From: Lingula anatina
Lineage: Eukaryota; Brachiopoda; Lingulata; Lingulida; Lingulidae
Length of the DNA: 60,000 nt
Reading direction: 5' to 3'
Assembly: GCF_001039355.2 (NCBI RefSeq)
Contig: NW_019775385.1
Location: 202,087 to 262,086 of the forward strand
The notes below the pieces were generated by a model. That model had not been told where the DNA came from, ran no database searches, and saw nothing but the letters and a program-made list of their open reading frames with translations. Both the position numbers and the translations under genes were made by a program. Positions 1 to 17,661 of the stretch are shown here, piece after piece; positions within the stretch are counted from its first letter, which is position 1; each line of letters starts with the position of its first letter.

Positions 1-4790
<4,790 letters not shown>

Positions 4791-5435
4791 TTTCAGCTTT
4801 CCAATACACTGAATATAGTTGCTTCTTTAGTGAGGATGGAATGCCCATCATTTTCTAGAATCCTGATAACCCTGGGAAGTGTCAATGAAATGCCAACTTT
4901 ATTTGGAAAATTTCGCAGAATGCCAATCTAGTTGTTGGTTGAAAATTTCAAGATGTAAATTCTTTTCAGTTCACGGTGGATTTGAGATTTGCAGTTGTCA
5001 GAGCAAGAGATTGACCAAAATAGCATTTGTAACTACAGAACATTGTCCCAACAAGTTGCATTGTTGCACATGAAGATCTAACTGCACACAAGTTCTGGAC
5101 AACCAACAATTCTATTTTATCCGTTATAACAATCCTTGAACCCTATAGTGTGTAGTTTGCTGCTCTGAAGATAAATGCAAACCATGAGAAATGTGTATAT
5201 AGTGCCAGGTAGATTAAAGGACAATTACTTGTCAGGTTTTGCAGAACATTTTCAGTGTAAATGAAAATGAAGAAATACTGTTAAATCCAAAATCTTCAAT
5301 ACAGTGAAATTAAGGGAGCCTTATTGAAACAATTGTTGCTTATTGTAAGTTTTCAAAATTGAATTATGTACAAAAACATATTGGCTTCCCCATGTTCTAC
5401 AAAGAATATTAAATAAAGATTTGAGCAATTAAGAA
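4791..5435 (+). terminator. DDB1: DDB1 3' UTR with poly(A) signal
   Basis: About 620 bp of AT-rich sequence follows the stop. A canonical AATAAA lies at 5412-5417, so cleavage probably occurs near 5430. I see no other gene in this stretch. The convergent importin poly(A) signal begins only about 125 bp further on. Confidence 0.7.
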
Positions 5436-5524
5436 TATTTTTTACTCTGAATCCAAATGGCAGTTAACAAAATGTAAAAAATGAAAAAATAATCAGTCGG
5501 CAAAGACGATGAGTAATTCAAACA

Positions 5525-6495
5525 ATTGTTTACTTAAAGAAATTTATTGTCACTGCTGAATGTAGGCACAAAAAAATGGCATAGAGACTTAAAAATAGAC
5601 TTTTAGTGTGTATGCCAAAATAATTTCAATAAAATGGGGAGGGGAGAGACTTATGAAACTGCATTACAAAATTTCATGCGGGTGTTTGCCTACCATATTG
5701 CAAGGGGTAAAACCAGCATCTGCACAATGTTATGAAACAATAAGACTGGTTCTGGTTGCTTCTATTTTTGCAATAACAAAGGCTGGAGAGAAGGGCAATT
5801 AAAATGTTTAACACACTTGGTAGAATAAGATCCTTAGTTGGCACTCTGAGTTCTGTAATAAGTGTACAGAACTGCTTAAACTGTCCATAATGCCACAGAA
5901 ATTTCTGTTATATAAAATAAGCTTTTGAATCCACACACTGAGCTTTCATGAAATGGTAATGAAAATGATCTTTGAAACTGTGCCAGCAGCATGCTTTAAT
6001 TTAGTGTATATAAATCACTTACAGTACAAAGCATTTCCTGTAGTCTCATTCATTCTAGGAGCCAAAGGCTTAATTCTTTAGAAAATAAATAAATGTAGTG
6101 ACGAAAAAGCCACAAGATTATTTCATGATACAGGGAGGGAAGCTTCATCTTTGTCTCTGTGATGAATGAAACTACTTTTCACTTAAGATTAAAATATTCT
6201 CGCGATAAATGGATTGTTACAAACTGTAATGATCAATGGGAAGGGCTGAAAATGTTATCCTCAAAACATTAAATAGATGTCACTGGCAAGTGCTTGATAT
6301 TCTTCCTTGGATGATAAAATTATAATTCCCAATTGTTTATGTTCAACCTTGCCATAATGACCCTTGCCCAATCTTCGACTCTGAAATTCCATAGCCAATG
6401 CTGGAAAGCCACACCACTCAGTAAGAAACTAAGATTTTCCAGATGCAAGAAAGTCCCCATGAATGCTTTCGTTTGTCTTTTCTTGTCAAAAGTTC
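5525..6495 (-). terminator. Importin-7 3' UTR with poly(A) signal
   Basis: TTTATT on the + strand at 5543-5548 is AATAAA on the coding (-) strand, about 950 nt after the importin stop codon. The interval has no supported coding exon; the short open frames in it look random. The tail-to-tail gap to DDB1 is about 100 bp. Confidence 0.6.
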
Positions 6496-9400
6496 TCAAC
6501 CAAAGTTAAAGTTGGTGGGAACAGATACATTGGCAAAGACGTACCCACCACTCTTCTCTATCTTCTTTGAATCTGTAACATCAAATAGAAAAACCTCATC
6601 AAATCTGTTAATATTGGAAAACATTGCCTTAAATAATTTACATTTAAAAAACTCCCTATCACATTTGTACCTTTAAAATTCATGTTGTGAATAAAAGTAT
6701 GGCTTCTTAATTTAAAACACAAATGTCTCCCTACCTGTTTTACGACACTCTACTTTGAATGAGCATGTACAAACACATGGTTTAATTGGTTTTATAAGCA
6801 AAAAAAAAAAAGAAAAAAAAACTGATTTACCCTGGACAGCCTTCCTCTGTTCAGCATATGTAAAGACTTCATTTAATTCCTGTTGTTGTTCCTGTGTTAA
6901 TTGACTAGTTAGGGAGCTGTACCAGCTGGGATCCCTGCTTTGTAAGCCTAAGACATGAAAATAATCAATTAATCACCGACAGCTCAAGGATCTCAATTTA
7001 TTTGGAAATCTGTTTTAAACGCCATCTCAGAATTAACTTGATAAAGATGGAGATCTTAACATTATAAAATACTTACTTTGTAGTACAGTTTTAAAGACCT
7101 GATATTCATCTACTGTGCAGTCATCATCATCTAAAGGTGTCCTGTAACTTTCTAATGCAGTTTCTTCTGCCTCGTCGTCATATTCGTCATCACTGTCATC
7201 ATCTCCATTTGCCTAGAAATACCAAATAAAGCAAATGGGTAATAACACTACTCTGTTTCAGCTTTTCTACGTTTCCTTTACAATTTTTTATTGGATGTGG
7301 CACAAACTGTATCCATATTTAAGAAATTATCCTATCTTTCTAATTATCTTATCACGTTCACTACTATGGTAGATCTTTACAGCACATCAGCAGCCATGAT
7401 ATCTGGATATTTCAATATTTGAATCACATCCATTGACTTTATATGTTATGTGATACTTGGTATTTGATTTTTTAATATCTGCAAACAAAAAGCAGGTCTC
7501 TATCATTCCACTTTCTAAAGTTTTGTTTTTCAACCCACCGATCTCTCCAATTTTTCTAAATATTCAGCACCTTCTTCATCAATTTCATCTTCATCACTCC
7601 CTAATTCATCTACAATAAAGTTGGAAATACAGATTGAATGCAAGACAACTTGAGCAAATATAGTCAATTATGTTATTAAAAAAAGTCAGCAAGGAAAAGG
7701 ATTTCCACTTTCAGTTAACTGAATAAAAATCCTGCTCAATTTCTTAATGTGTATTTCAAATCTTTCTTACCTTCCTCGTATTCTTCATCTTCATCATCAC
7801 CCTCTTCATTTTCAGCTGCTGCTCGACCTAAGGAAAAGAATAAATTCTTCATTACCAAATAATCACTTTAATTTCTCACCAGTTGCACTTGTCTCTTTTA
7901 TTCTATACTCCATCTGATAAATAATATCAAAATCAATTTTAATTCTCCAAATGTTATTCAATGTCAATCTATGAAAAAAATCAAACACGTGAGACACAGT
8001 GTGTCAAACTCACTTGCGTAAGCCCTTTTTAGACCTGCAAAGAGCAGCAGAGCGGAGGGGAGGATCTGTGAGGCATTCTCATTGATGGCAGCTGGGCGAG
8101 TAGAGGGTGTGTCCATTAACGTACAAAGACCAAGGACACTGATTTTTCTGTCATGAAGACTGTAGACAAAAGAATAAAAACAGGTAATAAATATTTAAAG
8201 AAATTACACTATTACTGTACTCTGACCAATATGTAATAATAGGGGTTGACAATTAACATTGTTATTTACTGAGAAATGACAAAAGATGTCAAATGCCATT
8301 CAGCTTTATTCAATTGTTGACATCCAATTCCTTAAATCATTGTGCAACTAACGGACATAATTACACTAGTTCAGTCTCTTACCCAAGGAAACAATCACAG
8401 TCGTGTAACCACTGTTTCACAAACTGTGCTGTGATGGAATCTGTGATATTTGGTAAACGCATCTTGTCCAGCATGTCTAGCAAGGCCTGAGGATTGTAAT
8501 AGAGTGCAGCAATGACAACCTGCAGACACATTGTTCTCAATTCCGAGGTCCTCACTTTTCTTGTTAATCTCTCAAGAGCCAACTCCACAAATGACGGAAC
8601 CACCTGAACATTGAATGTCAATAATAATAATAATAAAAAGTATTAACTTGTAAATTAATCTAGTTGGCGTTGTAACACAATATCCATTGGTGAACATGAT
8701 AAAAATAATCAACAAAATAATAATGAGGAAACATGCAAGAATACTTGCCCTACAGTATCATCTAACAACACAATAAACAGCAGTGATCCCATAAGGAGCA
8801 AATAAATTCTATTCATCATATTAATACAACACCATGGTCAACAAGCAAAAGATGATCTATATATAATTCTCAGAGATCAACTAGTTTTCACATGTGCACT
8901 TACAGGGTCAACTTGTCCTTTGTACTGGAGGAGGATCACCTCTAGCAGCTTGGCAGCATGGCACTCTGCATCCTCACCAGCATCTCCTGTCATTACCTAG
9001 ACAACACAAGGCATTGGAGAGGTTGTTCAATAATGTCTACATTCTACTAAACTATAGATTAAGTATAAACCATGAGCCATTGTACAGCTTGATTTTCTAT
9101 CAAACTGGTATGTAAAAGCAAAATATACTGGAAGTATCAAGCAGTACTTGATCATGCCCTAATAACAAAAAAAAATAAAATAAAAAAAATAAAATAATAA
9201 TAAATAAATAAATCACGCATAAAAATCTTTGCATTTCTTACAGTTTTACACATGTTGTAGATGATCTCTAAATGCTTGGGATTTGCAAGGAAAGCTTGTG
9301 GATCTACTGTGACATAGTTGTGGAGGGCTGGCATCATGTCTGGAAGAGATATGAAAATATAAACTCATGTAAACCCAAAGCAGATGTGAAATCACTGACA

Positions 9401-12400
9401 TACTGCTTCTAAAGCTTATTATAAAGTGCAAATCACTCTTCAAAACAACTCTTACTACATGACAGCCTTATAAATAAGTATTCATATTACCTGTGAAGTA
9501 ATCAAATCCATCTTTCTGAAATATTTCATAGACCATATAAAAGACCTGCCACAGGTGCTGTGAGATTTGTGTACATGTCAACATATACACAAGAGATAAA
9601 ACTTCTTCATAAAATTCTGCAAAGAAATGGACAAGAAAAACTTATTTGAAAGTCAGAGCGGCAGCATTTGAAGAAACAAAAAAAAAAGAAAAAACAACTA
9701 AGAAATGTATTTTTGCTCTCATCCTAATCCATAAAAATGTAAGAATTTGAAAGTGCAATTTTTAAAATTGTAACAAACTCCCACATTATCACGAAAAGAC
9801 ATCTTTAAAACAAATGTGTGGCAATTTATTTTTGTGTACTCACCAATCATATTTTGCTGGAATATTAATCCTATTACATTTAAAACAATTCCCTCCAGCT
9901 GATTTAAAATCTGGAAAAAAGTAAAAAATCAAATTAAACCAATCAAAGGTAATGCAAATCTTAATACACACTACTTGTATTCTTAACCTTCTGATAGCAA
10001 AGATGATGGAATTCAATTGATTATTATAGGTTAAAAAAAAAAAAGAAGCTAGGTACTTACTTCTTTTTGCTCTTCCATCACATTAAGAATGGTTTCCAGA
10101 GTGTTGAGAATGCCCATGGCAGCAATAGCCTTCTCATCTGAGCCCTCATCTGAGTCTGAGTCAACAACTTGCTGGAAAGTTTGAGCCTGAAAAAAAAAAA
10201 CCAGTCTTTGCTTTACTTTCAAACCATTTTAAGTGGTTTAACCACCTCACCATCAGAAATTACTTATACTATACAACTTGCAGAAATATTGTGAAAATTT
10301 ACCATGCTGTGTGGGCCATAAAAGAAACTATGACTAAAACACCTAAATGGAAAGAGATGAAAAACAAATCTCCTTCCCCTCCATTCAAACACCTACCAAG
10401 TGTGTAGTGACCTCAACTGCCAGAGGAGCCACCTCTTCAACAAATGTGCAAACCATTTTCTGCATAACACTAGTCATATCATCATTCTCTGTTTCTCGTA
10501 TCACATTCAGCAATTCTAAAAATAAACAAGAAAAATAATTAAGTACAAGTATGGAAAGATCGAAAAAGTCTTTGCAAATAGGCAGGAAAACTATAGTTAT
10601 AAGACTAATACTAAAAAACAATTCTGAGTCACACTTAAGTTTTTAAGCTGTACCTAAAATAATGGGTTTCACATGTGGCTTCACCATGTCTTCTGCCTTT
10701 TCTTGGTTGGTGATCAGCATCTGGAGAGCAATGGCAGCCTCTACTCTCACAGGCAGCTCTTTGTCTGTGCACAGGCAGGTTCGACACAAATCAAGGCCTC
10801 TAGCAAGGTTTGCATCATCCTTGAACTTCACTTCACAAAAGTAGTGCAAAACCCAGCATGCCTACAGAAACAAAAGTACTGAATTATGTCACAAACTCTG
10901 TACCTTAATGGAATTGTGCAAGGAAAGGATTTGAATGGAGGGTTAATGCACTGAACTAGAAACTTGAGACATAGTACAAACATGTGCCTGCTGGACTTCT
11001 TAAATGACCAATTTTCTTACCCGTGCTCGCAAAAACCCGCATGGGCTCTCAAATTCCGGGAAGACATGGTTGGCCAGCATCAGCTCAACCTGGTCTTTGT
11101 AGATTTTTTTCTGAAACAAAAAATACTTTGTTAAATAATCATTTTCTTAGCAAAATAGAAAACGGTATAAAATGCCAAGTAAGTATATGTCTTAGTACCA
11201 TAAATTGTTAAACTAATTGTGATGAAATCTTTAAAACTCACTTTTAATAGAACATCTGCTAGTGCTCCAATAATGTGCAAAACTCCGTCTTTCTGTCTTG
11301 GCTCAGTGCCAGTGGAAAGCATCTGCATACAAAAGCCCATCGTCTTCTGCAGGATCTCTTTTCTCTTGCTTGCAGCAGAGTGTAGAAGTGTCTGAGCTGC
11401 AGTACTAGGGGATAGGAACTCTTCAAACACATCTAGAAATACAAACAGAACATATAAATTTGCTTTGATATTCAGAAAATGTCTTAATTTTAGATAAATA
11501 CTCTGAGAAGAAACTTGGAATCACTCTGTGCAAGTTGAAAATGAATATCTGAGAAACCTTAAAATAAGTAGCTTCTCAAAATACTCAAATACCTACAATC
11601 AGACCGTATTCAATTTCTCATCCTCCAACAAAAAGCAGTGTGATCAGATTCCAATAATCGTCTTTATGCAAGGAGCAAGAGCCTCCCCGCTCACTATTGT
11701 CCCTGGCAGTGACCCTCAATCCTTCCTAATCTGCACCCAAGAAAACCCTGACTACAGACCAGTTCAGACTTGAGAATACCCACACCAAGAGGTGCTGCCA
11801 GAGATGAAGTGGGCATGACTCAGAGAATGGATTAAGCAGTTACATCATTTCACACAGCCAGAAAACAAGGTTTTCAAAAGATATCCTACCATATTTCGTT
11901 CTGATGTATTCATGAGGATCTGTTGTCCATAATTCTTCATCTTCATCACTATGGCATAGTAGAGGGAACAATACCTCTCTCACTAACGTCTAAAATAGCA
12001 ACACATTTGGGAATAGAGGAAAATAAATGTTTTCTTTGGATCAAATGAAGGACAGTGTTCAAACATACTGAATATAGTCATTATCTAAAACAACCAGATT
12101 ATAAAATTCACACAGTTGCCAACCTTCCCAACTTACCTGCATATGTGGTTTCATGAACTTCCAAGAAAATGCATGGCTGACTCTGCAAAAAAGCATTAAA
12201 TGATAGAGTAACTTTGCAATTCAATTTAAACCGAGTTTAATTAAAAATTGCTTTACAACCCAAATCTTAAGAAAACTATACACAACTATTTAAAAAGATA
12301 CACAAAACACTTACCCTTGATCAAGGTAGTTGAGGCAATGCAGCAGGACCCTTGGTGAAACATACTGCTTCTGTCTATATTGGTCTAATACTTTTAACAC

Positions 12401-15400
12401 CACCTGGATAATACCAGCTGGAAGAAAAATAAAAAAATATTTACTTAAGGTTAGACAAAAACCAAATGTGGCTTAAAGCATGCGTTGGTAAAAAGTTATT
12501 ATTGGTTATATTGGCAACTAAATTTGCAGAGAGAAAAATTCCTAATCTTCCCACTTAGAAATCACCATATAAATCAACCTCCGCTCCTTGCAAACATGAA
12601 CACATGAAAAACTTGGAAGACAGACTAGGGAATACTTGCATCCAGAGAGGCTGCCAGAGATAAAGAGGAAATGACTCAGAAAACCGCTAATGCTGTTACA
12701 TCATTTCACAACAGAAAAAGGAATAAGAAGTGCATGACATAAGGTTATGTCAGTAAACCCTACCTGAGAAACTCTTTAAATACCACTCTGCAAACTTGTT
12801 ATATTCAGCCTGCACATTTCCTGGGCTTCCATACCTACATAAATACAACATAAGTATTAAACATCAATGATGACCATAAGCAAAGATGAGCACTGCATAC
12901 ATTTAATTAACCTTCTTATATGTAAACTTGTACTGTGTGACCTTCTTATATGTAAACTTGTACTGTGTGACCACTATCATCTCTAACTCAAGATCATCCA
13001 TTCATCAGGGGTGAAGTATAACACTTACCTTTCAAACAACCTGGTGATGATATGACAGGCCCACTTCTTGCATTTCCACCAAGCTAGTTCTGGCCTTTCT
13101 TCCTCGTCAATCTGCAGGGTTGCCTAATAACATATGATGTGTGAATCACAAATCCAAACTCCTCCTCTCATACAAACTGACATAGATATTATCTCACATA
13201 CCACATTTTCATCAATGCAAATAATATGTACAGCACCATTGCCAGCTCAAGTGAGTATTCTCCTCTGGTAAGCAGACCCCTATTTTTCTAACTTTCTTTT
13301 GTTAAAACTCTTTTCAAGTGTGATCAGATTCCAATAATCGTCTTTATACAAGGAGCGAGAGCCTCCCTGCTCACTATCATCCCTGGCAGTGATCCTCAAT
13401 CCTTCTTAATCTGCACCCAAGAAAACCCTGACTACAGACCAGTTCAGACTTGAGAATACCCACACCAAGAGGTGCTGCCAGAGATGAAGTGGGCATGACT
13501 CAGAGAATGGATTAAGCAGTTACATCATTTCACACAAGAACTCTACCACTATAATACAGATATATACAATACATTTCATCTGATAGTAATTAAATCCCAT
13601 CCCCAGACATCCAGAAATGTTTGCAATTAACTGCAATTTCTTACCTCTGGGACAGACCTTTCGACAATCTGTCTAAACAGCTCCATCCACTGTGTGAAGG
13701 CTTCTTTTGTGATAAGATCTAGAGGAAGGCAGTACTGAAAATAAGAAATGAGAATTTATATAAGGCATAAAGAATGTACTGCTGTTTTCCTAAAAAAAGA
13801 TACAGTAATTTCAGGCACTTTATAAAACCACGTTTCCTAAACCTATAGGTCAGTATTTCTGTGGAATAATGTTTTCAGTTAACTCATTACAACCCTGAAA
13901 TACCAATTTATCAAAGAAAGGAAGGAAATGCCACTTTGGTATACAGCACAAACCCAAACCTTCACAAAAAAAATCCCATACCTGTATAAGTGCATGAAAA
14001 CATTTCAGAATTTGCTTTTGTATGAGCACAGAGAGCTCAGACTGATCAGGTAGGAGTTGCAGACATCTTTGGTAGATCAATGGTAACAACACATGCATTG
14101 CCTGGGTCAACGGGACACGCTCATCAGACTTCTTGTACCTGAAATGTTCAACAGAAATCAAAATCAAAAATAGAATCCCATTTTCTATCTCTGTTATTCT
14201 AGAATTGGAGGTCAGTTTCACTTGTCAACAATATTTTTTTCTGAAATATATTAAATCATCTTTGAATGACATTCAACTTACTCATATGTTTTAATAAGTT
14301 GATATAAACACAACAGAGCTCCCATCCAAGTTTGGTGGTTGTCCGATTGGATATACATGGCCACTTTATCTGCAACATTTGGCCAGCGCCCAGGAAAGTC
14401 ATGCTTTATGATATTGCTCACACATATGGCAAGCTGAACCCTGAAGTAAAATAAAATATGTCATTAACATCCAAGAAAATTAAAGTACAGTCAGAAATCT
14501 CTTCTCAGTTAAAAAACAGTCCATCATCAAAGGTGAGTATCATCAAATGCCCATTTAAAAGTGTTTATATCAAATTAAGCATGAAATATAAAATGACAGT
14601 TTCTGTGCATTTCCAAAAATTACAAACAGCAAAATAAGAATAAATTTCTTCAAAAGGTCACAGTTTACTTGTATCCAAGTTATGAACCAAAAATATTGAA
14701 TTCAATATTTCATAAAATTATACCTAATTGGGTCTGAAGCATGAATGACAGCTTCCACAATGTTGTCCCTAATTGGTTGTTTATCATTATCATGGATGTT
14801 AAAAGGCACTGGATCTCCTGGAAATTCTGCTTCTCTCTCATGCCAGAACTGCATGATCATGTTCTTTAAGTAGATAGCACCTGGAAAGTAAGGAGTAACC
14901 ATCTCTTCAAGCCCATTTTAAATTTAACATATCTAAAATGATAACAAATCAGTAAAAAATCTGATAAACACAATGACTTTCAGAGAAATAATACTCATTC
15001 AAAAATAAACATTAAATCTACAAATCATTCTTAAGGCTTTTGAATACATAAAATAAACTTTTTCAGAATAAGTTTACCTGCTTGTTTAACAGGCATATCT
15101 AACTGGTCACTCATGACCACTTGAAGCAAGATCGGTGCAAAGCCAATGATCTTGTGGACCTATGAAAGAAAAAATAATTATAATTTCTATGGCAGAGATA
15201 CTGCTTTTACACAATATAAGTTGCTTTCAAAATCAATATTTTAATGGGTAAATGCTAAAACTCAATAAAACAATATTAAGACATCTTAACCAATCCTTTG
15301 GGACATAAAATTCAACTTCTGACTTGTCTTTCTAGGAATAAGGTATGTGTTGTTCCATAACTAGAAATATCAATAGAAATGTGCACTTTCTTCCATATTC

Positions 15401-16044
15401 CCTTTCATTATGCAACATGTCAGCACTCCCTATTAATTATGTCAATACAATTTACTACAGTTGTGTGATATACATGTGTAGATACAGTCAGTAATTTATA
15501 TGAAGGAGAATTATCCCAGGTGTAACACTAACAGAATCCACTATAACACTGGCAGAGAAGAGTGACTCATCCACACCTGTCCTTAACTTACCTATAATTA
15601 GCAACATAGCCAGAACTACTGGTATATATTGAATGTGAAAAGTTCATTCAAACTGTTAGTTTGGCTTTACGGCACACAATCTTAGGCACAGACAAGATGT
15701 AAAATGTATATCAATACAAAAATTTACGCGTATCGTCTGAAGAGTCCCACATGGGTTTTAAAAAGAGAGCTATTATACCTGTTCCTATCATAGCAACGTT
15801 AGGGTAGTTATATCCAACTGAACTTGTGTTACTTGAGATTTGTGTGAATCACCAACAGAATGTCATGGTTTGCTGGCAACAATGCACGTGGTTTGTTCAG
15901 AGAAATTGGATATCAAAAATTATGTCAGCCATCTTGAAAACGTGTCTAGCATCCACTCACCTCATTGAGCTGTTGTTCGGCTTGTTCACGTTGAGTAGGG
16001 TCTAGTGTAGCCCTCAAAACATCGACTAATTTGTTGACATCCAT
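6496..16044 (-). CDS. IPO7: Importin-7/importin-8 orthologue, complete
   Basis: A beta-karyopherin that carries ribosomal proteins, histone H1 and signalling proteins through the nuclear pore in a RanGTP-controlled cycle. I read 27 exons, 5' to 3': 16044-15961, 15159-15078, 14880-14724, 14440-14282, 14138-13982, 13734-13645, 13123-13029, 12834-12764, 12417-12315, 12182-12137, 11989-11890, 11432-11242, 11110-11021, 10861-10654, 10515-10397, 10186-10061, 9910-9844, 9616-9491, 9339-9242, 8996-8904, 8603-8383, 8159-8014, 7827-7771, 7609-7539, 7212-7077, 6947-6831 and 6572-6496. They total 3087 nt, or 1028 residues; human IPO7 has 1038. The start [15 protein letters not shown] opens the importin-beta N-terminal domain, HEAT repeats follow, and exons 23-25 encode an acidic stretch ([22 protein letters not shown]) typical of IPO7/8. 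The protein ends VPTNFNFG. Whether it predates the IPO7/IPO8 split is inferred. Confidence 0.95.
11637..11856 (-). repeat. Intronic 220-bp element, copy 1 (importin intron 11)
   Basis: This is a 220 bp block repeated at 13317-13536 with no indels and about seven differences, all transitions. The roughly 100 bp at its high-coordinate end are identical in both copies. It lies between the exons ending at 11890 and starting at 11432. The ends are short imperfect inverted repeats (GTGTGA / TCACAC), but I see no target-site duplication. It could be a non-autonomous transposon or an intron-encoded RNA on the host strand; I cannot decide which. Confidence 0.8.
12621..12710 (-). repeat. Diverged partial copy of the intronic element (importin intron 8)
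   Basis: About 90 bp align with 11765-11855 in the same orientation. They share CAGAC..GAATAC, GCTGCCAGAGAT.AAG, ATGACTCAGA and GTTACATCATTTCACA. The rest of the element is not recognisable here. It sits in the intron between exons 12764-12834 and 12315-12417, so three separate introns of this gene hold one copy each. Confidence 0.65.
12911..12970. repeat. Perfect 30-bp tandem duplication
   Basis: Positions 12911-12940 and 12941-12970 are identical 30-mers beginning CCTTCTTATATG and ending ACTGTGTGA. They lie in the importin intron between exons 13029-13123 and 12764-12834. Confidence 0.95.
13317..13536 (-). repeat. Intronic 220-bp element, copy 2 (importin intron 6)
   Basis: Same length and orientation as the copy at 11637-11856, exactly 1680 bp away, and within the intron between exons 13645-13734 and 13029-13123. 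All the differences fall in the half that is 3' on the host strand. Flanking bases differ from those of copy 1 and show no duplicated target site. Confidence 0.8.
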
Positions 16045-16688
16045 TTTAGTACTATAAAAGGCAAATGCCACTCAGACATCCACGCGAAAAAACGTCTTCC
16101 TTCTTCACGTGGATCTCCTCAGCCGGTCGCGCCAATATTGTAGTTTTTGCGCAACTACCGATACGCTATGCGGTATGTCGTAAAATTAATATAGTTACAT
16201 TATGAATAATTTGAAACACAAAGAACATGCCACTGATATTACCTGTAATAAAAAATATCACACTTGTGTCACTAACTTATACAAATAAGATAATTAGGAA
16301 AAGTCACTCTTGCCATTACGACTTTAACGCTTTTTGATATTGACTCTCTGTAGCAGTCGGTGCAAGCTCCACAAAAGTATATTATAGTTTTATTACCTAA
16401 GTCCAAGTGTTAGATTGGAAAAGTGTAAAATTTGAGCGTGTAGAAATAGATAAGATGGGGCATGTTTGTTGTTTTATTATGTTTTAACCCAGTGGGAGAC
16501 AGGCATTAATGATTTATCGTATTATATTACAGTGACGTCGAGTCCCAAGTTCAAAATCATGTTGTCAAGTTTGTTCTCTACTTCTATGTTTTCACCAAGA
16601 TAAGTGTGAAACTGCAAATACCGTTTTCCCCGTGGAGTGGGCGTGTTCTTAAGATATTTGATCATGTTTGTTCCAGAATTCTGATGCC
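16045..16688. promoter_or_regulatory. Bidirectional promoter between importin-7 and VAMP
   Basis: The two genes start head-to-head about 640 bp apart, so this stretch must hold both promoters. It is locally richer in CpG around 16080-16185 and contains a CCAAT box at 16132-16136, about 90 bp upstream of the importin ATG. I see no clear TATA box. A possible splice acceptor (TTCCAG, ending at 16676) just before the VAMP ATG suggests the VAMP 5' UTR may be spliced. Confidence 0.6.
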
Positions 16689-17661
16689 ATGGCAGATAAA
16701 CCGGATAAGTTGGGAAGGTTACAGAAAGACGTAAATGAAGTTACACACCTCCTGCAAGACAACATTAACAAAGTTTTAGTTCGAGGGGAAAAGTTAGATG
16801 CTTTAGAGGAAAGAACAGGTACTGGTTTATTATTGATCATTAATGTGGTGAGAATACATTCATTTATTCAGTAGATTTTATTGTTTGACAATTTTGAATT
16901 GCTGATTAGTGTGAATTAACACTATTTTGAGTAGTGTTTCTTTTCTCTTCTTTATCCTTAATGTCTTATTTAAAATACAAAATTGCTGCATTGTTCTCTG
17001 ACATGAACTTTTTTCTTTTTTGTATTATAAACAAATGTTTCTAACATTTCACCGACATGCATCAGTTACTAGTAGTTATTTTATTTTTGCTTGTGCAGAG
17101 CATTTGCATGATGAAACAGCTAACTTTAAGACTACTGCAGCCAAAACAAAAAGAAAATATTGTTTGAAGAATGCCAGAATGTGCATGGCTCTTATTATAA
17201 CTGCTGTGGTTGTGGTACTTATTATTGTCATTGTGGTTGTTGTTTTAGTTGGTGAGTCTCTTTGATGTAAAATGTTATATTTCATACAAAAATGATCAAA
17301 TAAAGCACTGATTTCAAAATGTTATGCATGCTGGAAAATTGCATGGTTTTTCTAATAAGAAAGTTATAAGTAAGGTAGATTATTTTCAAAACTGTTAGAG
17401 ATCAAGTCATAATCGATTTTAAATAATTTCTCATAACATAATATCTTAACAGACAAGATTTTTAAAGTTCATTTTGAGTTGTGCTGTTTGTATAACTGCT
17501 CACATATTTAGTTGACATTATTTGTTTGAGTTTCATAAAGTTGAGTTATTTTAAAGGACTGATTAAGAGTCATTCATTTTTTTTCAGCTACATCTCACAC
17601 GGAAAACGCAGGATCTACAACAAAAGCAACAACAGTTTCAACCCCAGCTTACATACACTAA
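16689..17661 (+). CDS. R-SNARE of the VAMP/synaptobrevin family (VAMP8/VAMP2-like)
   Basis: A vesicle R-SNARE that zippers with Q-SNAREs to drive membrane fusion. Exons 16689-16818, 17099-17251 and 17588-17661 total 357 nt, or 118 residues. The SNARE motif spans about residues 8-66. The zero-layer arginine is R32 in NKVLVRGEKLDALEERT, and FKTTAAKTKRKY precedes the membrane. One transmembrane helix (about 72-94, very rich in V and I) is followed by a 24-residue Thr/Ser-rich luminal tail ending STPAYIH. The start is the ATG in GCCATGG; an in-frame upstream TTG is not used. The Trp-Trp pair common in VAMP2 and VAMP8 (RKYWWKN) is CL here (RKYCLKN). The pattern around residues 30-55 is closer to VAMP8 (endobrevin), while the juxtamembrane part resembles VAMP2/3, so I give no paralogue symbol. 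Confidence 0.9.

Noticed and set aside
15484-15625. Possible fourth copy of the importin intronic element (CTGGCAGAGA..AGTGACTCA)
   Set aside because: Only about 20 positions agree and the conserved GTTACATCATTTCACA end is missing; this is within chance.
16668-16688. Upstream in-frame start adding MFQNSDA to the VAMP protein
   Set aside because: It would need a TTG start; the ATG in GCCATGGCAG fits the family start, and a possible splice acceptor lies between them.
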